A stretch of DNA of 64,000 nt from Polaromonas sp. AET17H-212 (lineage in GTDB: Bacteria > Pseudomonadota > Gammaproteobacteria > Burkholderiales > Burkholderiaceae_C): positions 107,650-171,649 of the forward strand of contig NZ_NBZW01000005.1 in the NCBI RefSeq assembly GCF_002379085.1, written 5' to 3'. The position numbers and the translations under genes are program-made. Positions 37,323-46,875 of this stretch are shown one piece after another (the stretch's first letter is position 1; the number at the start of each line of letters is the position of its first letter). The notes beneath the pieces were generated by a model. It saw nothing but the letters and a program-made list of their open reading frames with translations. It did not search any database and was not told where the DNA came from.

Positions 37323-37859
37323 TTAGGACTTCGAAAACGCGTTGCCCAGGGCAAACACCGAATTGGGCGCGTTGACGCGCATCGGCTTGGCCACAGGCGC
37401 GGTGAAGATGGCTTTTTTCACCATGGGCGTATTCTCAACAACCACGCCCTTGGCCAACTGGTCATCGACCAGCTTTTGCAGGGTCACAGAGTCGAGAAAT
37501 TCCACCATGCGGCTGTTCAGCGAGGCCCACAGCTCGTGCGTCATGCAGCGGCCACCGTCACCGAGACAGTTTTCCTTGCCACCGCACTGGGTCGAGTCGA
37601 TGGGTTCGTCCACCGACACGATGATGTCGGCCACGGTGATGTCTGCCGCCTTGCGGCCCAAGGTATAACCGCCGCCGGGGCCACGGGTGGACTCGACGAG
37701 TTCATGGCGGCGCAGTTTGCCGAACAGCTGCTCGAGGTAGGACAGAGAAATCTGCTGGCGCTGGCTGATGGCCGCCAGGGTAACGGGGCCGTTGTTCTGG
37801 CGCAGGGCCAGGTCAATCATCGCAGTGACCGCAAAGCGGCCTTTGGTCGTGAGGCGCAT
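37323..37859 (-). CDS. iscR: Iron-sulfur regulator IscR
   Basis: Rrf2-family repressor that carries a [2Fe-2S] cluster and represses the isc operon when clusters are plentiful. Winged helix MRLTTKGRFAVTAMIDLALR; cluster Cys in the CGGKENCLGDGGRC stretch. I chose the ATG at 37859 (178 aa) because AAGGAG lies seven bases upstream; a TTG two codons earlier is possible. A match to the IscR type 1 site lies 134 bases upstream. Confidence 0.96.
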   Translation of the reverse strand: MRLTTKGRFAVTAMIDLALRQNNGPVTLAAISQRQQISLSYLEQLFGKLRRHELVESTRGPGGGYTLGRKAADITVADIIVSVDEPIDSTQCGGKENCLGDGGRCMTHELWASLNSRMVEFLDSVTLQKLVDDQLAKGVVVENTPMVKKAIFTAPVAKPMRVNAPNSVFALGNAFSKS

Positions 37860-37992
37860 TTTCAAGCTCCTTAAAAGTTGGCTTGACTGTCGTTTGGCTC
37901 ACCCTGTCCGCTTGTGGCTTGACAGGGAACTTTTTCTCCACCCGCCCCGGCCTGTCGGCCTGATCGGCTACAGGGCTTTTGTTGTTCTGGTT

Positions 37993-38017
37993 GATCTTGA
38001 CTATTTTCGTCAAGTAT
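37993..38017 (-). promoter_or_regulatory. IscR type 1 operator in the isc promoter
   Basis: On the minus strand the 25-base site starts ATACTTGAC, has spacer GAAAAT, and continues AGTCAAG. Against the E. coli type 1 pattern as I remember it (ATASYYGACTRWWWYAGTCRRSTAT) 21 of 25 positions fit. TATACT at its upstream edge may be the -10, so bound IscR would block polymerase. Confidence 0.75.
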
Positions 38018-38124
38018 AGCACAAAACCCTAGCGATCCAGTCGCCATTGTACCGCCAGAGCCTGTTTGTCCAAGACAAACAGAGCGGCATTCGTGACGAA
38101 AGTCCTCGCTTCCGCACTCCGCCC

Positions 38125-40227
38125 TCAGTCCGCCACCGGTGGCACATTGTCCACCCCCGGCGCGCCAAACGCCTGCGCCTTGAGCACGTGCAACTGGTCG
38201 CGAACGCTGGCCGCCCTTTCGAACTCCAGGTTTTTGGCATGTTCGATCATCTGTTTTTCAAGCCGCTTGATTTCGCGGGCAATGTCTTTTTCACTCATGT
38301 CCTCCACCAGGGCCTTCTGCAGCTCGAGTTTTTCCGCTTCCTTGCCGGATTTCTCGCTGTAGACGCCGTCGATCAGGTCCTTGATGCGTTTGACGATGCT
38401 GCGCGGCGTGATGCCATGTTCGAGGTTGAAAGCGATCTGTTTGTTCCGCCGGCGTTCGGTTTCATCCATCGCCTTTTTCATGGAGTCGGTGATGCGGTCC
38501 GCATACAGGATGGCCCGGCCGTTGAGGTTGCGGGCCGCCCGGCCTATGGTCTGGATCAGGCTGCGCTCGGCCCGCAGGAAACCTTCCTTGTCGGCGTCCA
38601 GGATCGCGACCAGGCTGACCTCGGGAATGTCCAGGCCTTCGCGCAGCAAATTGATGCCAACCAGCACGTCGAAGGTGCCGAGGCGCAGGTCGCGCAGGAT
38701 TTCGACCCGCTCGACGGTGTCCACGTCGCTGTGCAGATAACGCACCTTGACGCCGTTGTCGGTCAAGTAATCGGTCAGCTGCTCGGCCATGCGTTTGGTC
38801 AGGGTGGTGATCAGCACGCGCTCGTTCTTGTCCACACGGATGCGGATTTCCTGCAGCACGTCGTCGACCTGGTGCGTGGCCGGCCGCACCTCCACCTCGG
38901 GGTCCACCAGCCCGGTGGGCCGCACCACCTGCTCCACCACCTTGCCGGCATGCTGCTGCTCGTAAGCCGCCGGCGTGGCCGACACAAAAATCGCCTGGCG
39001 CATCTTTGTCTCGAATTCCTCGAACTTCAGCGGCCGGTTGTCCAGCGCGCTGGGCAGGCGAAAACCGTATTCGACCAGTGTGGTCTTGCGTGACCGGTCG
39101 CCGTTGTACATGGCGTTGAGCTGGCCGATCATGACGTGGCTCTCGTCGAGAAACATGATGGCGTCTTTCGGCAGGTAGTCGCACAGCGTCGACGGCGGCG
39201 AGCCCGGCGGCGCGCCGCTCAGATGGCGCGTGTAGTTCTCGATGCCCTTGCAATGGCCGATTTCGCTGAGCATCTCCAGGTCGAAACGGGTGCGCTGCTC
39301 GATGCGCTGCGCCTCGACCAGCTTGCCGTCGCCGACAAACTGCTTGACACGCTCGGACAGCTCGATCTTGATGGTTTCCACCGCGGCCATGACCTTGTCG
39401 CGCGGCGTCACGTAATGGCTCTTGGGGTAGACCACAAAACGCGGCACCTTCTGGCGGATGCGCCCGGTCAGCGGGTCGAACAGCTGCAGCGACTCGATCT
39501 CGTCGTCAAACAGCTCGATGCGGATGGCCAGCTCGGAATGTTCGGCCGGGAACACGTCAATCACGTCGCCGCGCACGCGGAAGGTGCCGCGCGCAAAGTC
39601 CTGGTCGTTGCGCGCATACTGCATGCGGATCAGGCGCGAGATCACGTCGCGCTGGTTCATCTTGTCACCGGCGCGCGCGATGAAACGCATCTGCGTGTAG
39701 TCCTCGGGCGCGCCAATGCCGTAAATCGCGCTGACCGTGGCGACGATGATGGTGTCGCGCCGCTCCAGCACGCTTTTGGTCGCCGACAGGCGCATCTGCT
39801 CGATGTGCTCGTTGATCGCCGAGTCTTTTTCGATGAACAGGTCGCGCTGCGGCACGTAGGCCTCGGGCTGGTAGTAGTCGTAATAACTGACGAAATACTC
39901 CACCGCATTTTTCGGGAAAAACTCGCGGAACTCGCTGTACAGCTGCGCCGCCAGCGTCTTGTTGGGCGCAAACACGATGGCCGGCCGCCCCATCCGGGCA
40001 ATCACGTTGGCCATGGTGAAAGTTTTGCCCGAGCCGGTCACGCCGAGCAGGGTCTGGAACACCTCGCCATCGTTGAGGCCCTCAACCAGTTGCTCGATGG
40101 CCACCGGCTGGTCGCCGGCCGGCGGGTAAGGCATGAAGAGCTCGAACGGCGAGTCCGGAAAGCGCACAAATTCGCCGTTGGCGGGGGCTGTGCCGGACTC
40201 CGGCATGACTTCAATCACTTCTGGCAT
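38125..40227 (-). CDS. uvrB: Excinuclease ABC subunit B
   Basis: Damage-verification helicase of nucleotide excision repair. Walker [17 protein letters not shown], beta-hairpin [24 protein letters not shown] box in [13 protein letters not shown], helicase motif [10 protein letters not shown] and the C-terminal UVR domain around [18 protein letters not shown]. 700 aa from the ATG at 40227; the frame is open 14 codons further without similarity. Confidence 0.97.
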   Translation of the reverse strand: MPEVIEVMPESGTAPANGEFVRFPDSPFELFMPYPPAGDQPVAIEQLVEGLNDGEVFQTLLGVTGSGKTFTMANVIARMGRPAIVFAPNKTLAAQLYSEFREFFPKNAVEYFVSYYDYYQPEAYVPQRDLFIEKDSAINEHIEQMRLSATKSVLERRDTIIVATVSAIYGIGAPEDYTQMRFIARAGDKMNQRDVISRLIRMQYARNDQDFARGTFRVRGDVIDVFPAEHSELAIRIELFDDEIESLQLFDPLTGRIRQKVPRFVVYPKSHYVTPRDKVMAAVETIKIELSERVKQFVGDGKLVEAQRIEQRTRFDLEMLSEIGHCKGIENYTRHLSGAPPGSPPSTLCDYLPKDAIMFLDESHVMIGQLNAMYNGDRSRKTTLVEYGFRLPSALDNRPLKFEEFETKMRQAIFVSATPAAYEQQHAGKVVEQVVRPTGLVDPEVEVRPATHQVDDVLQEIRIRVDKNERVLITTLTKRMAEQLTDYLTDNGVKVRYLHSDVDTVERVEILRDLRLGTFDVLVGINLLREGLDIPEVSLVAILDADKEGFLRAERSLIQTIGRAARNLNGRAILYADRITDSMKKAMDETERRRNKQIAFNLEHGITPRSIVKRIKDLIDGVYSEKSGKEAEKLELQKALVEDMSEKDIAREIKRLEKQMIEHAKNLEFERAASVRDQLHVLKAQAFGAPGVDNVPPVAD

Positions 40228-40411
40228 AAAAAAACTCAATCCTGGCCCGCTAAAATCTGGGGCAATCAAACAGAATACGACATTTGGCGGGGGCGGGCGG
40301 AACCTGGGGCTGCCGATCTGCCGATCTGCCGGCTGTCCGCCTCACACCCGGTAAACCAGATGGCGTGCCGGACCGTTTAAAAAACACCAACCACCCTTGC
40401 AGAGGATTTTC

Positions 40412-41608
40412 ATGTCGCTTTTCACCGCCGTCGAAATGGCCCCCCGTGACCCTATATTGGGCCTGAACGAGCAATTCAATGCCGACACCAACCCGAACAA
40501 GGTCAATCTCGGCGTCGGTGTTTATTACGACGACGACGGCAAGCTGCCCCTGCTGCAATGTGTGCAGGCCGCAGAAAAGGCCATGATGGCATCGCCCAAG
40601 CCGCGCGGCTACCTGCCCATGGACGGTGTGGCCGCCTATGACGCGGCCGTCAAGACGCTGGTATTTGGCGCCGACAGTGAGCCTGTCAAGAGCGGCCGCG
40701 TTGCCACCGCCCAGGCCATAGGCGGCACCGGCGGCCTGAAAATAGGTGCCGACTTCCTGAAAAAGCTCAGCCCGGACGCCAAGGTCCTGATCAGCGACCC
40801 GAGCTGGGAGAACCACCGCGCCCTGTTCGCCCAGGCCGGCTTCACCGTGGAAAGCTACCCCTATTACGACGCCGCCAAACGCGGCGTCAACTTCGAGGGC
40901 ATGCTCGCGGCCCTGAATGCCGCGCCTGCCGGCACCATTGTGGTTCTGCACGCCTGCTGCCACAACCCGACCGGCTACGACATCACCAGCGAACAGTGGG
41001 ACCAGGTGATCGCTGCCGTCAAGGCGCGCCAGCTGACCCCCTTCCTGGACATGGCCTACCAGGGCTTCGGCCAGGGCATCCAGGAAGATGGCGCGGTCAT
41101 CGGCAAGTTTGTCGCCGCCGGCCTCTGCTTCTTTGTCTCGACTTCCTTCTCCAAAAGCTTCAGCCTGTACGGCGAACGTGTCGGCGCCCTGTCGGTGCTG
41201 TGCGAGAGCAAGGACGAGGCTGACCGCGTGCTGTCGCAGCTCAAGATCGTAATTCGCACCAACTACAGCAACCCGCAGATCCATGGCGCCACCGTGGTCG
41301 CCAACGTGCTGAACAACCCCGAACTGCGCGCGCTCTGGGAGAAAGAGCTGGGCGAGATGCGCGTGCGCATCAAGGACATGCGCCAGAAGCTGGTGGACGG
41401 GCTGAAAGCCGCCGGCGTGAAGGAAAACATGAGCTTCATCACCAAGCAGATCGGCATGTTCAGCTACTCCGGCCTGACGAAAGACCAGATGGTGCGCCTG
41501 CGCAATGAATTCGGCGTCTACGGCACCGACACCGGCCGCATGTGTGTGGCCGCGCTGAACAGCCACAACATCGCCCACGTCTGCGCGTCCATCGCCAAGG
41601 TGATGTAA
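40412..41608 (+). CDS. Aromatic amino acid / aspartate aminotransferase
   Basis: Class I PLP aminotransferase exchanging amino groups between aspartate or aromatic amino acids and 2-oxoglutarate. 398 aa. PLP Lys in STSFSKSFSLYGERVG; NPTGYDIT and the C-terminal substrate Arg in TDTGRMCVAALN. N-terminal NLGVGVYYDDDGKLP is typical of the AspC/TyrB group; sequence alone does not separate aspartate from tyrosine preference. Start at the ATG at 40412 after AGAGGATTTTC. Confidence 0.93.
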   Translation: MSLFTAVEMAPRDPILGLNEQFNADTNPNKVNLGVGVYYDDDGKLPLLQCVQAAEKAMMASPKPRGYLPMDGVAAYDAAVKTLVFGADSEPVKSGRVATAQAIGGTGGLKIGADFLKKLSPDAKVLISDPSWENHRALFAQAGFTVESYPYYDAAKRGVNFEGMLAALNAAPAGTIVVLHACCHNPTGYDITSEQWDQVIAAVKARQLTPFLDMAYQGFGQGIQEDGAVIGKFVAAGLCFFVSTSFSKSFSLYGERVGALSVLCESKDEADRVLSQLKIVIRTNYSNPQIHGATVVANVLNNPELRALWEKELGEMRVRIKDMRQKLVDGLKAAGVKENMSFITKQIGMFSYSGLTKDQMVRLRNEFGVYGTDTGRMCVAALNSHNIAHVCASIAKVM

Positions 41609-41691
41609 ATCGGCCTGGCCGGCCTGCCGCGCGGTTGGGCGCGGTGGCCCCGGCTCAGGCGGCCCGACCCGGCGCCGCTTCCGGCGGCCTT

Positions 41692-41759
41692 CCAAAATTC
41701 ATGAAAAAAGTGCCCACGGCCCCTATGAAACAAGCACCATATGCTATTTATTTGATAGC
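41692..41759 (-). repeat. Palindromic element, copy 10 (intergenic)
   Basis: Read on the minus strand: head GCTATCAAATAAATAGC, then ATATGGTGC, a GGGGCCGTGGGC body and a TTCATGAATTTTGG tail. Lies between the aminotransferase and the SnoaL-like gene. Confidence 0.7.
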
Positions 41760-41780
41760 AAAAGCCATGGCAGCCACTGA

Positions 41781-42146
41781 TCAGCCACCGACCGTCGTCG
41801 GATCGTAGAAAAAGCGCTCTTCCACAATCTTGTCGCCCTCCCAGCGCTGGTGCGCCAGTTCGTCGATGCGCAGCATCGAGCCTGAAACACGGGTGAACTC
41901 GAACACCCAGTGGATCACGACGAAGTCGCCGTCGACCAGGAAGGAGTCCACCGGCAAGGTGCGCATCGCGCTGCAGGCGGCCATGACGGCCCGCTCGTAG
42001 CAGACCAACGTATCCCGGCCGCGCCGGGGCGGCTCGCTGTTTTCCTGCATGCTGGCGTCGGGCGCATAAAACTGCTCGATAGCCTCGACGTAGTGGCCCT
42101 GCTCCACCAGTGCGATGAATTCCTGGACAGTTTGGCGGCTTGGCAT
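41781..42146 (-). CDS. SnoaL-like / NTF2-fold protein
   Basis: 121 aa single-domain protein with the NTF2-like cone fold pattern: N-terminal helix VQEFIALVEQGHYVEAIEQF, then YAPDASMQEN, and strands with DFVVIHWVFEF and IVEERFFYDPT. This fold serves as isomerase, cyclase or small-ligand binder; the function is unknown here. Ends 20 bases before the dioxygenase gene on the same strand, so the two may be co-transcribed. Confidence 0.75.
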   Translation of the reverse strand: MPSRQTVQEFIALVEQGHYVEAIEQFYAPDASMQENSEPPRRGRDTLVCYERAVMAACSAMRTLPVDSFLVDGDFVVIHWVFEFTRVSGSMLRIDELAHQRWEGDKIVEERFFYDPTTVGG

Positions 42147-42166
42147 GGTGTGGGTAGGTTCCTGGT

Positions 42167-43021
42167 TCAGCCCCAGATCACGGAGCGCATGGAGATCGAG
42201 CCGAACTGGAAACTGGTATTGAAAAAGCGCGGCGCTTCATGGGCGTCCACAGCCGCTGCCGCATACAGCAACGGCAGGTAATGCTCATGGGTCGGGTGCG
42301 CCATCAGCGCCAGCTGGCCCAGCTTCTGGAAATTCTGCAGCGCATCTAGGTTGCCCTGCTGAATGTAGCCGCCGGTGGTCTGGTCAAACTCCAGTGCCCA
42401 ATCATAGGCCTGGTGGCCGGCCGCGCCGCGCTGCGCCTGGCGCAGGTTGTGCACGATGTTGCCGCTGCCCACGATCAGCACACCGCGCTCGCGCAGGCCC
42501 TTGAGCTGTCTGGCCAGCGCGTAGTGGTCGGAGGGCGGGCGGCTGTAGTCCATGCTCAGCTGCAGCACCGGGATGGCGGCGTCGGGAAACATGGGTTGCA
42601 GCACCGACCAGGCGCCGTGGTCCAGGCCCCAGGCGTCCAGATCGACCCCCAGCGGGGCCGAGCCACGCTGCCTGACAAAACGGCTGATCTCGCGTGCGGC
42701 GGCGGGCGCGCCGGGCGCCGGGTACTGCTGGTCGAACAGCTCCTGCGGAAAACCGCCGAAATCATGGATGGTCTTGGGTTGCGCCATGCCGGTCACCCAC
42801 CAGCCCTCGGTCAGCCAATGGGCCGAAACGCACAGCACCAGCTGCGGCGGCGGGTACTGGCTGCCGAACGCTGCGCCCAGCTCCTGCCAGCTGCGGCGGT
42901 ATTCGTTGTCGCCTATCGCGTTCATGGGGCTGCCATGGCCGACAAACAGCACCGGCATCCGGTCGGATTTTTTCAGTGAAGTGAATTCGTCAAGCGCCAG
43001 GGCGCCGGTCATTTCGGTCAT
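42167..43021 (-). CDS. ygiD: 4,5-DOPA-extradiol-dioxygenase-like protein
   Basis: Class III extradiol ring-cleavage dioxygenase family (LigB-like), 284 aa from the ATG at 43021. Metal-site motifs: VLFVGHGSPMNAIGD, VSAHWLTEGWWVT, GLDHGAWSVLQPMFP and the C-terminal MAHPTHEHYLPLLYAA, supplying the conserved His residues. Acts on catechol-type substrates; the true substrate is not readable. It is followed by the SnoaL-like gene. Confidence 0.88.
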   Translation of the reverse strand: MTEMTGALALDEFTSLKKSDRMPVLFVGHGSPMNAIGDNEYRRSWQELGAAFGSQYPPPQLVLCVSAHWLTEGWWVTGMAQPKTIHDFGGFPQELFDQQYPAPGAPAAAREISRFVRQRGSAPLGVDLDAWGLDHGAWSVLQPMFPDAAIPVLQLSMDYSRPPSDHYALARQLKGLRERGVLIVGSGNIVHNLRQAQRGAAGHQAYDWALEFDQTTGGYIQQGNLDALQNFQKLGQLALMAHPTHEHYLPLLYAAAAVDAHEAPRFFNTSFQFGSISMRSVIWG

Positions 43022-43230
43022 AAAAAGTCCATTTTGGCAAGCGGGGGCCAGAAGCCCTGGCGCCTTGCGACGCATTATTAAAGCCCATGCGCCTGCCTGG
43101 AGGGATGGCGATCAGGGCACAGGCCGGCCGCGCATGTGAGATTTTCCATTGAATGGCCAAAAGAAGTGCCATCCGGCCCTTCTGTATTGGTGTTTGCCCT
43201 CCATTTAATCGTAAGCACACCTGTTATTAT

Positions 43231-43246
43231 TTGTTGCACTGCAGCA
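43231..43246. promoter_or_regulatory. Candidate PhaR-type site upstream of phaZ
   Basis: TTGTTGCACTGCAGCA, 24 bases before the phaZ ATG, contains repeated TGC/GCA half-sites like those reported for PhaR in other PHB producers. The match is from memory of the motif style and is only suggestive. Confidence 0.35.
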
Positions 43247-43269
43247 TATCGTTGTACAAAGGTCAGACC

Positions 43270-44664
43270 ATGCTTTATCAAGTTTATGAAACCCAGCGTT
43301 CGCTGATGGAGCCGTTTGTCGACTTCGCCCAGGCCGCCGCCAAGCTCTACAACAATCCGCTGTCGCCCTTGAGCCAGAGCCCGCTGGCGCAGCGGGCGGC
43401 CGCCGGCTACAGCCTGATTTACCGCCTCGGCAAGGACTACGAAAAACCGGCCTTCGGCCTGACCACCGTCGATGTGGATGGTACCGGCGTGGCCGTGCAC
43501 GAGCGCATCGAGGTGGACAAGCCCTTTTGCGAGCTGCGCCGCTTCAAGCGTTTCACCGACGATCCGGCCACCCTGACCAAACTCAAGGGCCAGCCGGCCG
43601 TGCTGATCGTGGCGCCGCTGTCGGGCCATTACGCCACCTTGCTGCGCGACACCGTCAAGACCATGCTCAAGGACCACAAGGTCTACATCACCGACTGGAA
43701 AAACGCCCGCACCGTGCCGCTGTCCGACGGTGCCTTCGCGCTCGACGACTACGTCAACTACGTGCAGGAATTCATCACCCACGTGCAGGGCATCTACGGC
43801 AACTGCCATGTCATCAGCGTGTGCCAGCCGACCGTGCCGGTGCTGGCCGCGATTTCGCTGATGGCCAGCCGGGGCGAAACCACGCCGCTGTCCATGACCA
43901 TGATGGGTGGCCCCATCGACGCGCGCCGGTCACCGACGGCCGTCAACAACCTGGCCATGAACAAGAGCTTCGAATGGTTCGAGAACAACGTGATCTACCG
44001 CGTGCCGAGCAACTTCCCCGGCGCCGGGCGCCGTGTCTACCCGGGCTTTTTACAGCACACGGGTTTTGTGGCCATGAACCCCGACCGCCATGCCAGCAGC
44101 CACTACGACTATTTCAAGGACCTGATCAAGGGTGACGACGCCAGCACCGAAGCCCACACCCGGTTTTACGACGAGTACAACGCCGTGCTGGACATGGACG
44201 CCGACTACTACCTGGACACCATCAAGATCGTGTTCCAGGAGTTCAAGCTGGTTAACGGCACCTGGGATGTGAAGTCCAGGGAAGGCAAGCTCGAGCGGGT
44301 GCGCCCCGAGGACATCACCACCACCGCGCACTTCACGGTCGAAGGCGAACTCGACGACATCTCGGGCTCCGGCCAGACCGAAGCCGCCCACGGCCTTTGC
44401 TACAACGTGCCCAAGGCACGCCAGAAGCACCTGGAAGTCAAGGGCGCGGGCCACTACGGCATTTTCAGCGGCCGCCGCTGGCGCGACATCGTGTATCCGC
44501 AGGTCAAGGCTTTCATTCTTGAGCACAACCAGGGGCCCACCCTTTCCGCACAGGCCAAGGCAGCTCCAAAGAAGGCAGCCAAGCCTGTAGCCCAACCGGC
44601 CGTCAAGGCGGCGCCCAAGCCCGCCACCCGCAGCGTCGCCAAAAAGAGCGCGGCCAGGAAATAA
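43270..44664 (+). CDS. phaZ: Intracellular polyhydroxybutyrate depolymerase
   Basis: Breaks down storage PHB granules in the cytoplasm. 464 aa. Alpha/beta-hydrolase-like with the i-PHB depolymerase features: N-terminal YQVYETQRSLMEPFVDFAQA, VAPLSGHYATLLRD and the catalytic Cys region VISVCQPTVPVLAAI (Cys replaces Ser), then KGAGHYGIFSGRRWR with His. The last about 40 residues are an Ala/Pro/Lys-rich tail that probably binds granules or DNA. Start at 43270 after AAAGGTCAGACC. Confidence 0.94.
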   Translation: MLYQVYETQRSLMEPFVDFAQAAAKLYNNPLSPLSQSPLAQRAAAGYSLIYRLGKDYEKPAFGLTTVDVDGTGVAVHERIEVDKPFCELRRFKRFTDDPATLTKLKGQPAVLIVAPLSGHYATLLRDTVKTMLKDHKVYITDWKNARTVPLSDGAFALDDYVNYVQEFITHVQGIYGNCHVISVCQPTVPVLAAISLMASRGETTPLSMTMMGGPIDARRSPTAVNNLAMNKSFEWFENNVIYRVPSNFPGAGRRVYPGFLQHTGFVAMNPDRHASSHYDYFKDLIKGDDASTEAHTRFYDEYNAVLDMDADYYLDTIKIVFQEFKLVNGTWDVKSREGKLERVRPEDITTTAHFTVEGELDDISGSGQTEAAHGLCYNVPKARQKHLEVKGAGHYGIFSGRRWRDIVYPQVKAFILEHNQGPTLSAQAKAAPKKAAKPVAQPAVKAAPKPATRSVAKKSAARK

Positions 44665-44691
44665 GCAGCCATCAATCCTGAGCGCCGCGCC

Positions 44692-45354
44692 GTGAACCTG
44701 CTCGCCGAGCGGCTCAATGCCGCACTGCCGCAAACGCAGTGCACACGCTGCGGCTACCCCGACTGCGCCACCTATGCGCAGGCCATGGCCGACGGCCAGG
44801 CTGAAATCAACCAGTGCCCGCCCGGCGGCGCCGAAGGCATTGCGCGCCTGGCCCGGATCACCGGCCGGCCCGCCCTGCCCCTCAACCCCGACAACGGCAG
44901 CGAAGTCCCGCGCCAGATGGCGGTTATCGACGAGGCCTGGTGCATCGGCTGCACCCTGTGCCTGGACGCCTGCCCGGTGGACGCCATCCTGGGCAGCAAC
45001 AAACTCATGCACACCGTGATAGAGCCTTATTGCACCGGTTGTGAGCTGTGCATTCCAGTCTGCCCCGTGGATTGCATCAGCCTGGAAAACGTCACGGGTG
45101 AACGCACCGGCTGGGCCGCGTGGTCGGGAGCCGAGGCCGGGCTGGCCCGAAAACGCTATGAAATTCATAGCTATCGGCGCATGATGGACGAGGGAAAGAA
45201 CCGTAAAAGGCTTGAAGAAAAAGCCGAGGCCGCGCTGGCGGACCTGCCCGGGCACTCACAACACACCGACCCGGCGGTGCTGGACCAGAAACGCGCCGTG
45301 ATTGAAGCGGCGCTGGCACGCTCACGCGCCAGGCGCGACGCAGGCAACAGCTAG
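44692..45354 (+). CDS. rsxB: RnfB/RsxB-family ferredoxin (soluble)
   Basis: 220 aa from a GTG. N-terminal 4Fe-4S domain with CTRCGYPDCATYAQAM and NQCPPGG, then two classic clusters CIGCTLCLDACPVD and CTGCELCIPVCPVD. It lacks the N-terminal membrane anchor of RnfB, and no other rnf genes are nearby, so it is a free-standing electron carrier. Starts 27 bases after phaZ. A palindromic element at 45155-45210 encodes RYEIHSYRRMM. Confidence 0.9.
   Translation: MNLLAERLNAALPQTQCTRCGYPDCATYAQAMADGQAEINQCPPGGAEGIARLARITGRPALPLNPDNGSEVPRQMAVIDEAWCIGCTLCLDACPVDAILGSNKLMHTVIEPYCTGCELCIPVCPVDCISLENVTGERTGWAAWSGAEAGLARKRYEIHSYRRMMDEGKNRKRLEEKAEAALADLPGHSQHTDPAVLDQKRAVIEAALARSRARRDAGNS
45155..45210 (+). 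repeat. Palindromic element, copy 11 (inside rsxB)
   Basis: Head GCTATGAAATTCATAGC (45155-45171), then TATCGGCGCATGATGG. Differs from intergenic copy 7 at only one head position, yet stays in frame. Confidence 0.72.
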
Positions 45355-45791
45355 CCCAGCGCGTCATTGACCGAGTCCCGGAACTCGGCCAGGCTGACAG
45401 CGCTGTCAATTTCGCGCGGCAAAGCATCACGAATCGAGAACACCCCCAGGATTTTTCCGGCCGACGAGACAATCGGTAAATGCCGGAATCCGCGCTCCAG
45501 CAGGATCAACACGGCATCCGAGACGGTCATCTCGGGCACCACACACAGGGGGTTGTGTGTCATCACCTCGGACACCGGTGTTTTTTTGGCATTCAGGGCC
45601 TTGGCCAGCACGCGGGTCATCAGGTCACGTTCGGTCAGGATGCCCTGCATGACGCCGGCAGTGTCGATGACCAGCACGCTGCCGCAGTTGGCCTTGGTCA
45701 TCACACAGGCGGCTTGCCAGACGCTGGCTTGCGGCGGACAACTCACCACATGCCGGTGCGGGATGGATTGAAACACGGTACGTTCAGACAT
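45351..45791 (-). CDS. CBS-domain protein
   Basis: 146 aa with a tandem CBS pair: first around SVWQAACVMTKANCGSVLVI and GILTERDLMTRVLA, second around MTVSDAVLILLERGFRHLPI and GVFSIRDALP. Such stand-alone Bateman modules bind adenine nucleotides and tune partner proteins; no partner domain is present. AGGAGG lies seven bases before the ATG at 45791. It follows korB by 28 bases on the same strand, so it may be co-transcribed with korCAB. Confidence 0.85.
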   Translation of the reverse strand: MSERTVFQSIPHRHVVSCPPQASVWQAACVMTKANCGSVLVIDTAGVMQGILTERDLMTRVLAKALNAKKTPVSEVMTHNPLCVVPEMTVSDAVLILLERGFRHLPIVSSAGKILGVFSIRDALPREIDSAVSLAEFRDSVNDALG

Positions 45792-45819
45792 GGGGTCCTC
45801 CTGTCCAGCAGGAATCGGG

Positions 45820-46875
45820 TTATCGCAGGGATGAATTGACCTTGTCCAGCGCACGCGAGCCCGGACACAGGGCCGCAGCGTCCAGCTTGTTCAGCGCTGT
45901 GTCGCTGGTGTTGAGCGCCACATGCAGGTCGGTCGCCAGCGGGTCGACATAAAGCAGCCCGGTGACCACTTCGCCACGCGCCTGGTGTGCGTTCATGTAA
46001 CTCAGGGCCGCATACCGGTCGGTGGGATCGTAGTCGGCGTGCAGCTTGCGAAAACGCAGGCTGGAACCATCGTGCTGCACCACGTCAATCACTTCGCCCG
46101 GCGCATAACTGGTGGTGATTTCCTCGCGCGCACTGATGAAATCGATGCGGCTGACCGCCTCGTTGTGCTCACGCACGTAGTCGTAACTCTTGGTGCTGCC
46201 GGCATGGTTGTTGAAGGCCACGCAGGGACTGATGATGTCGATGAAAGCGGCACCGCCGTGGCCGATGGCGCCCTTGATCAGCGGCACCAGCTGCGCCTTG
46301 TCGCCCGAAAACCCGCGTGCCACATAGGTCGCGCCCAGTTGCAGCGCCAGGGCCACCAGGTCCACCGGGCTGTCGCTGTTGACCACACCCTTCTTGCTTT
46401 TGGAGCCCTGGTCGGCCGTCGCCGAAAACTGCCCCTTGGTCAGGCCATACACGCCGTTGTTCTCCACCAAGTAGACCATGTTGACGCCGCGTCGCATCGC
46501 GTGGGCGAACTGGCCCAGGCCAATCGACGCCGAATCGCCGTCCCCCGACACACCCAGGTACAGCAGGTCGCGGTTGGCCAGGTTGGCGCCGGTCAGCACC
46601 GAGGGCATGCGGCCATGCACGGTGTTGAAGCCATGGGAGGCGCCGAGGAAATAGTCGGGCGTCTTGGAGCTGCAGCCGATGCCCGAAAGTTTGGCGACGC
46701 GGTGCGGCTCGATGTCGAGTTCCCAGCAGGCCTGGATGATGGCCGCCGAGATCGAGTCGTGCCCGCAGCCGGCGCACAGCGTGGAAATTTTGCCTTCGTA
46801 GTCACGCCGGGTGTAGCCGACCTTGTTGACGGTCAGCGAGGGATGATGCAGCCGCGGTTTGGCCAGATAAGTCAT
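45820..46875 (-). CDS. korB: 2-oxoglutarate oxidoreductase beta subunit
   Basis: Thiamine diphosphate-binding subunit. 351 aa. Cluster Cys in LCAGCGHD (Cys34, Cys37) and SGIGCSSKTPDYF; TPP-Mg motif GVSGDGDSASIG...NNGVYGLTKGQ. Start overlaps the korA stop as ATGA. The size fits the beta subunit of the Azoarcus 2-oxoglutarate:NADP+ oxidoreductase as I recall it. Reaction: 2-oxoglutarate + CoA to succinyl-CoA + CO2 with reduction of ferredoxin or NADP. Confidence 0.92.
   Translation of the reverse strand: MTYLAKPRLHHPSLTVNKVGYTRRDYEGKISTLCAGCGHDSISAAIIQACWELDIEPHRVAKLSGIGCSSKTPDYFLGASHGFNTVHGRMPSVLTGANLANRDLLYLGVSGDGDSASIGLGQFAHAMRRGVNMVYLVENNGVYGLTKGQFSATADQGSKSKKGVVNSDSPVDLVALALQLGATYVARGFSGDKAQLVPLIKGAIGHGGAAFIDIISPCVAFNNHAGSTKSYDYVREHNEAVSRIDFISAREEITTSYAPGEVIDVVQHDGSSLRFRKLHADYDPTDRYAALSYMNAHQARGEVVTGLLYVDPLATDLHVALNTSDTALNKLDAAALCPGSRALDKVNSSLR

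Noticed and set aside
42075..42100. Possible palindromic element (CTGCTCGATAGCC) in the SnoaL-like gene
   Set aside because: No left arm at the right distance and no body boxes; probably chance.
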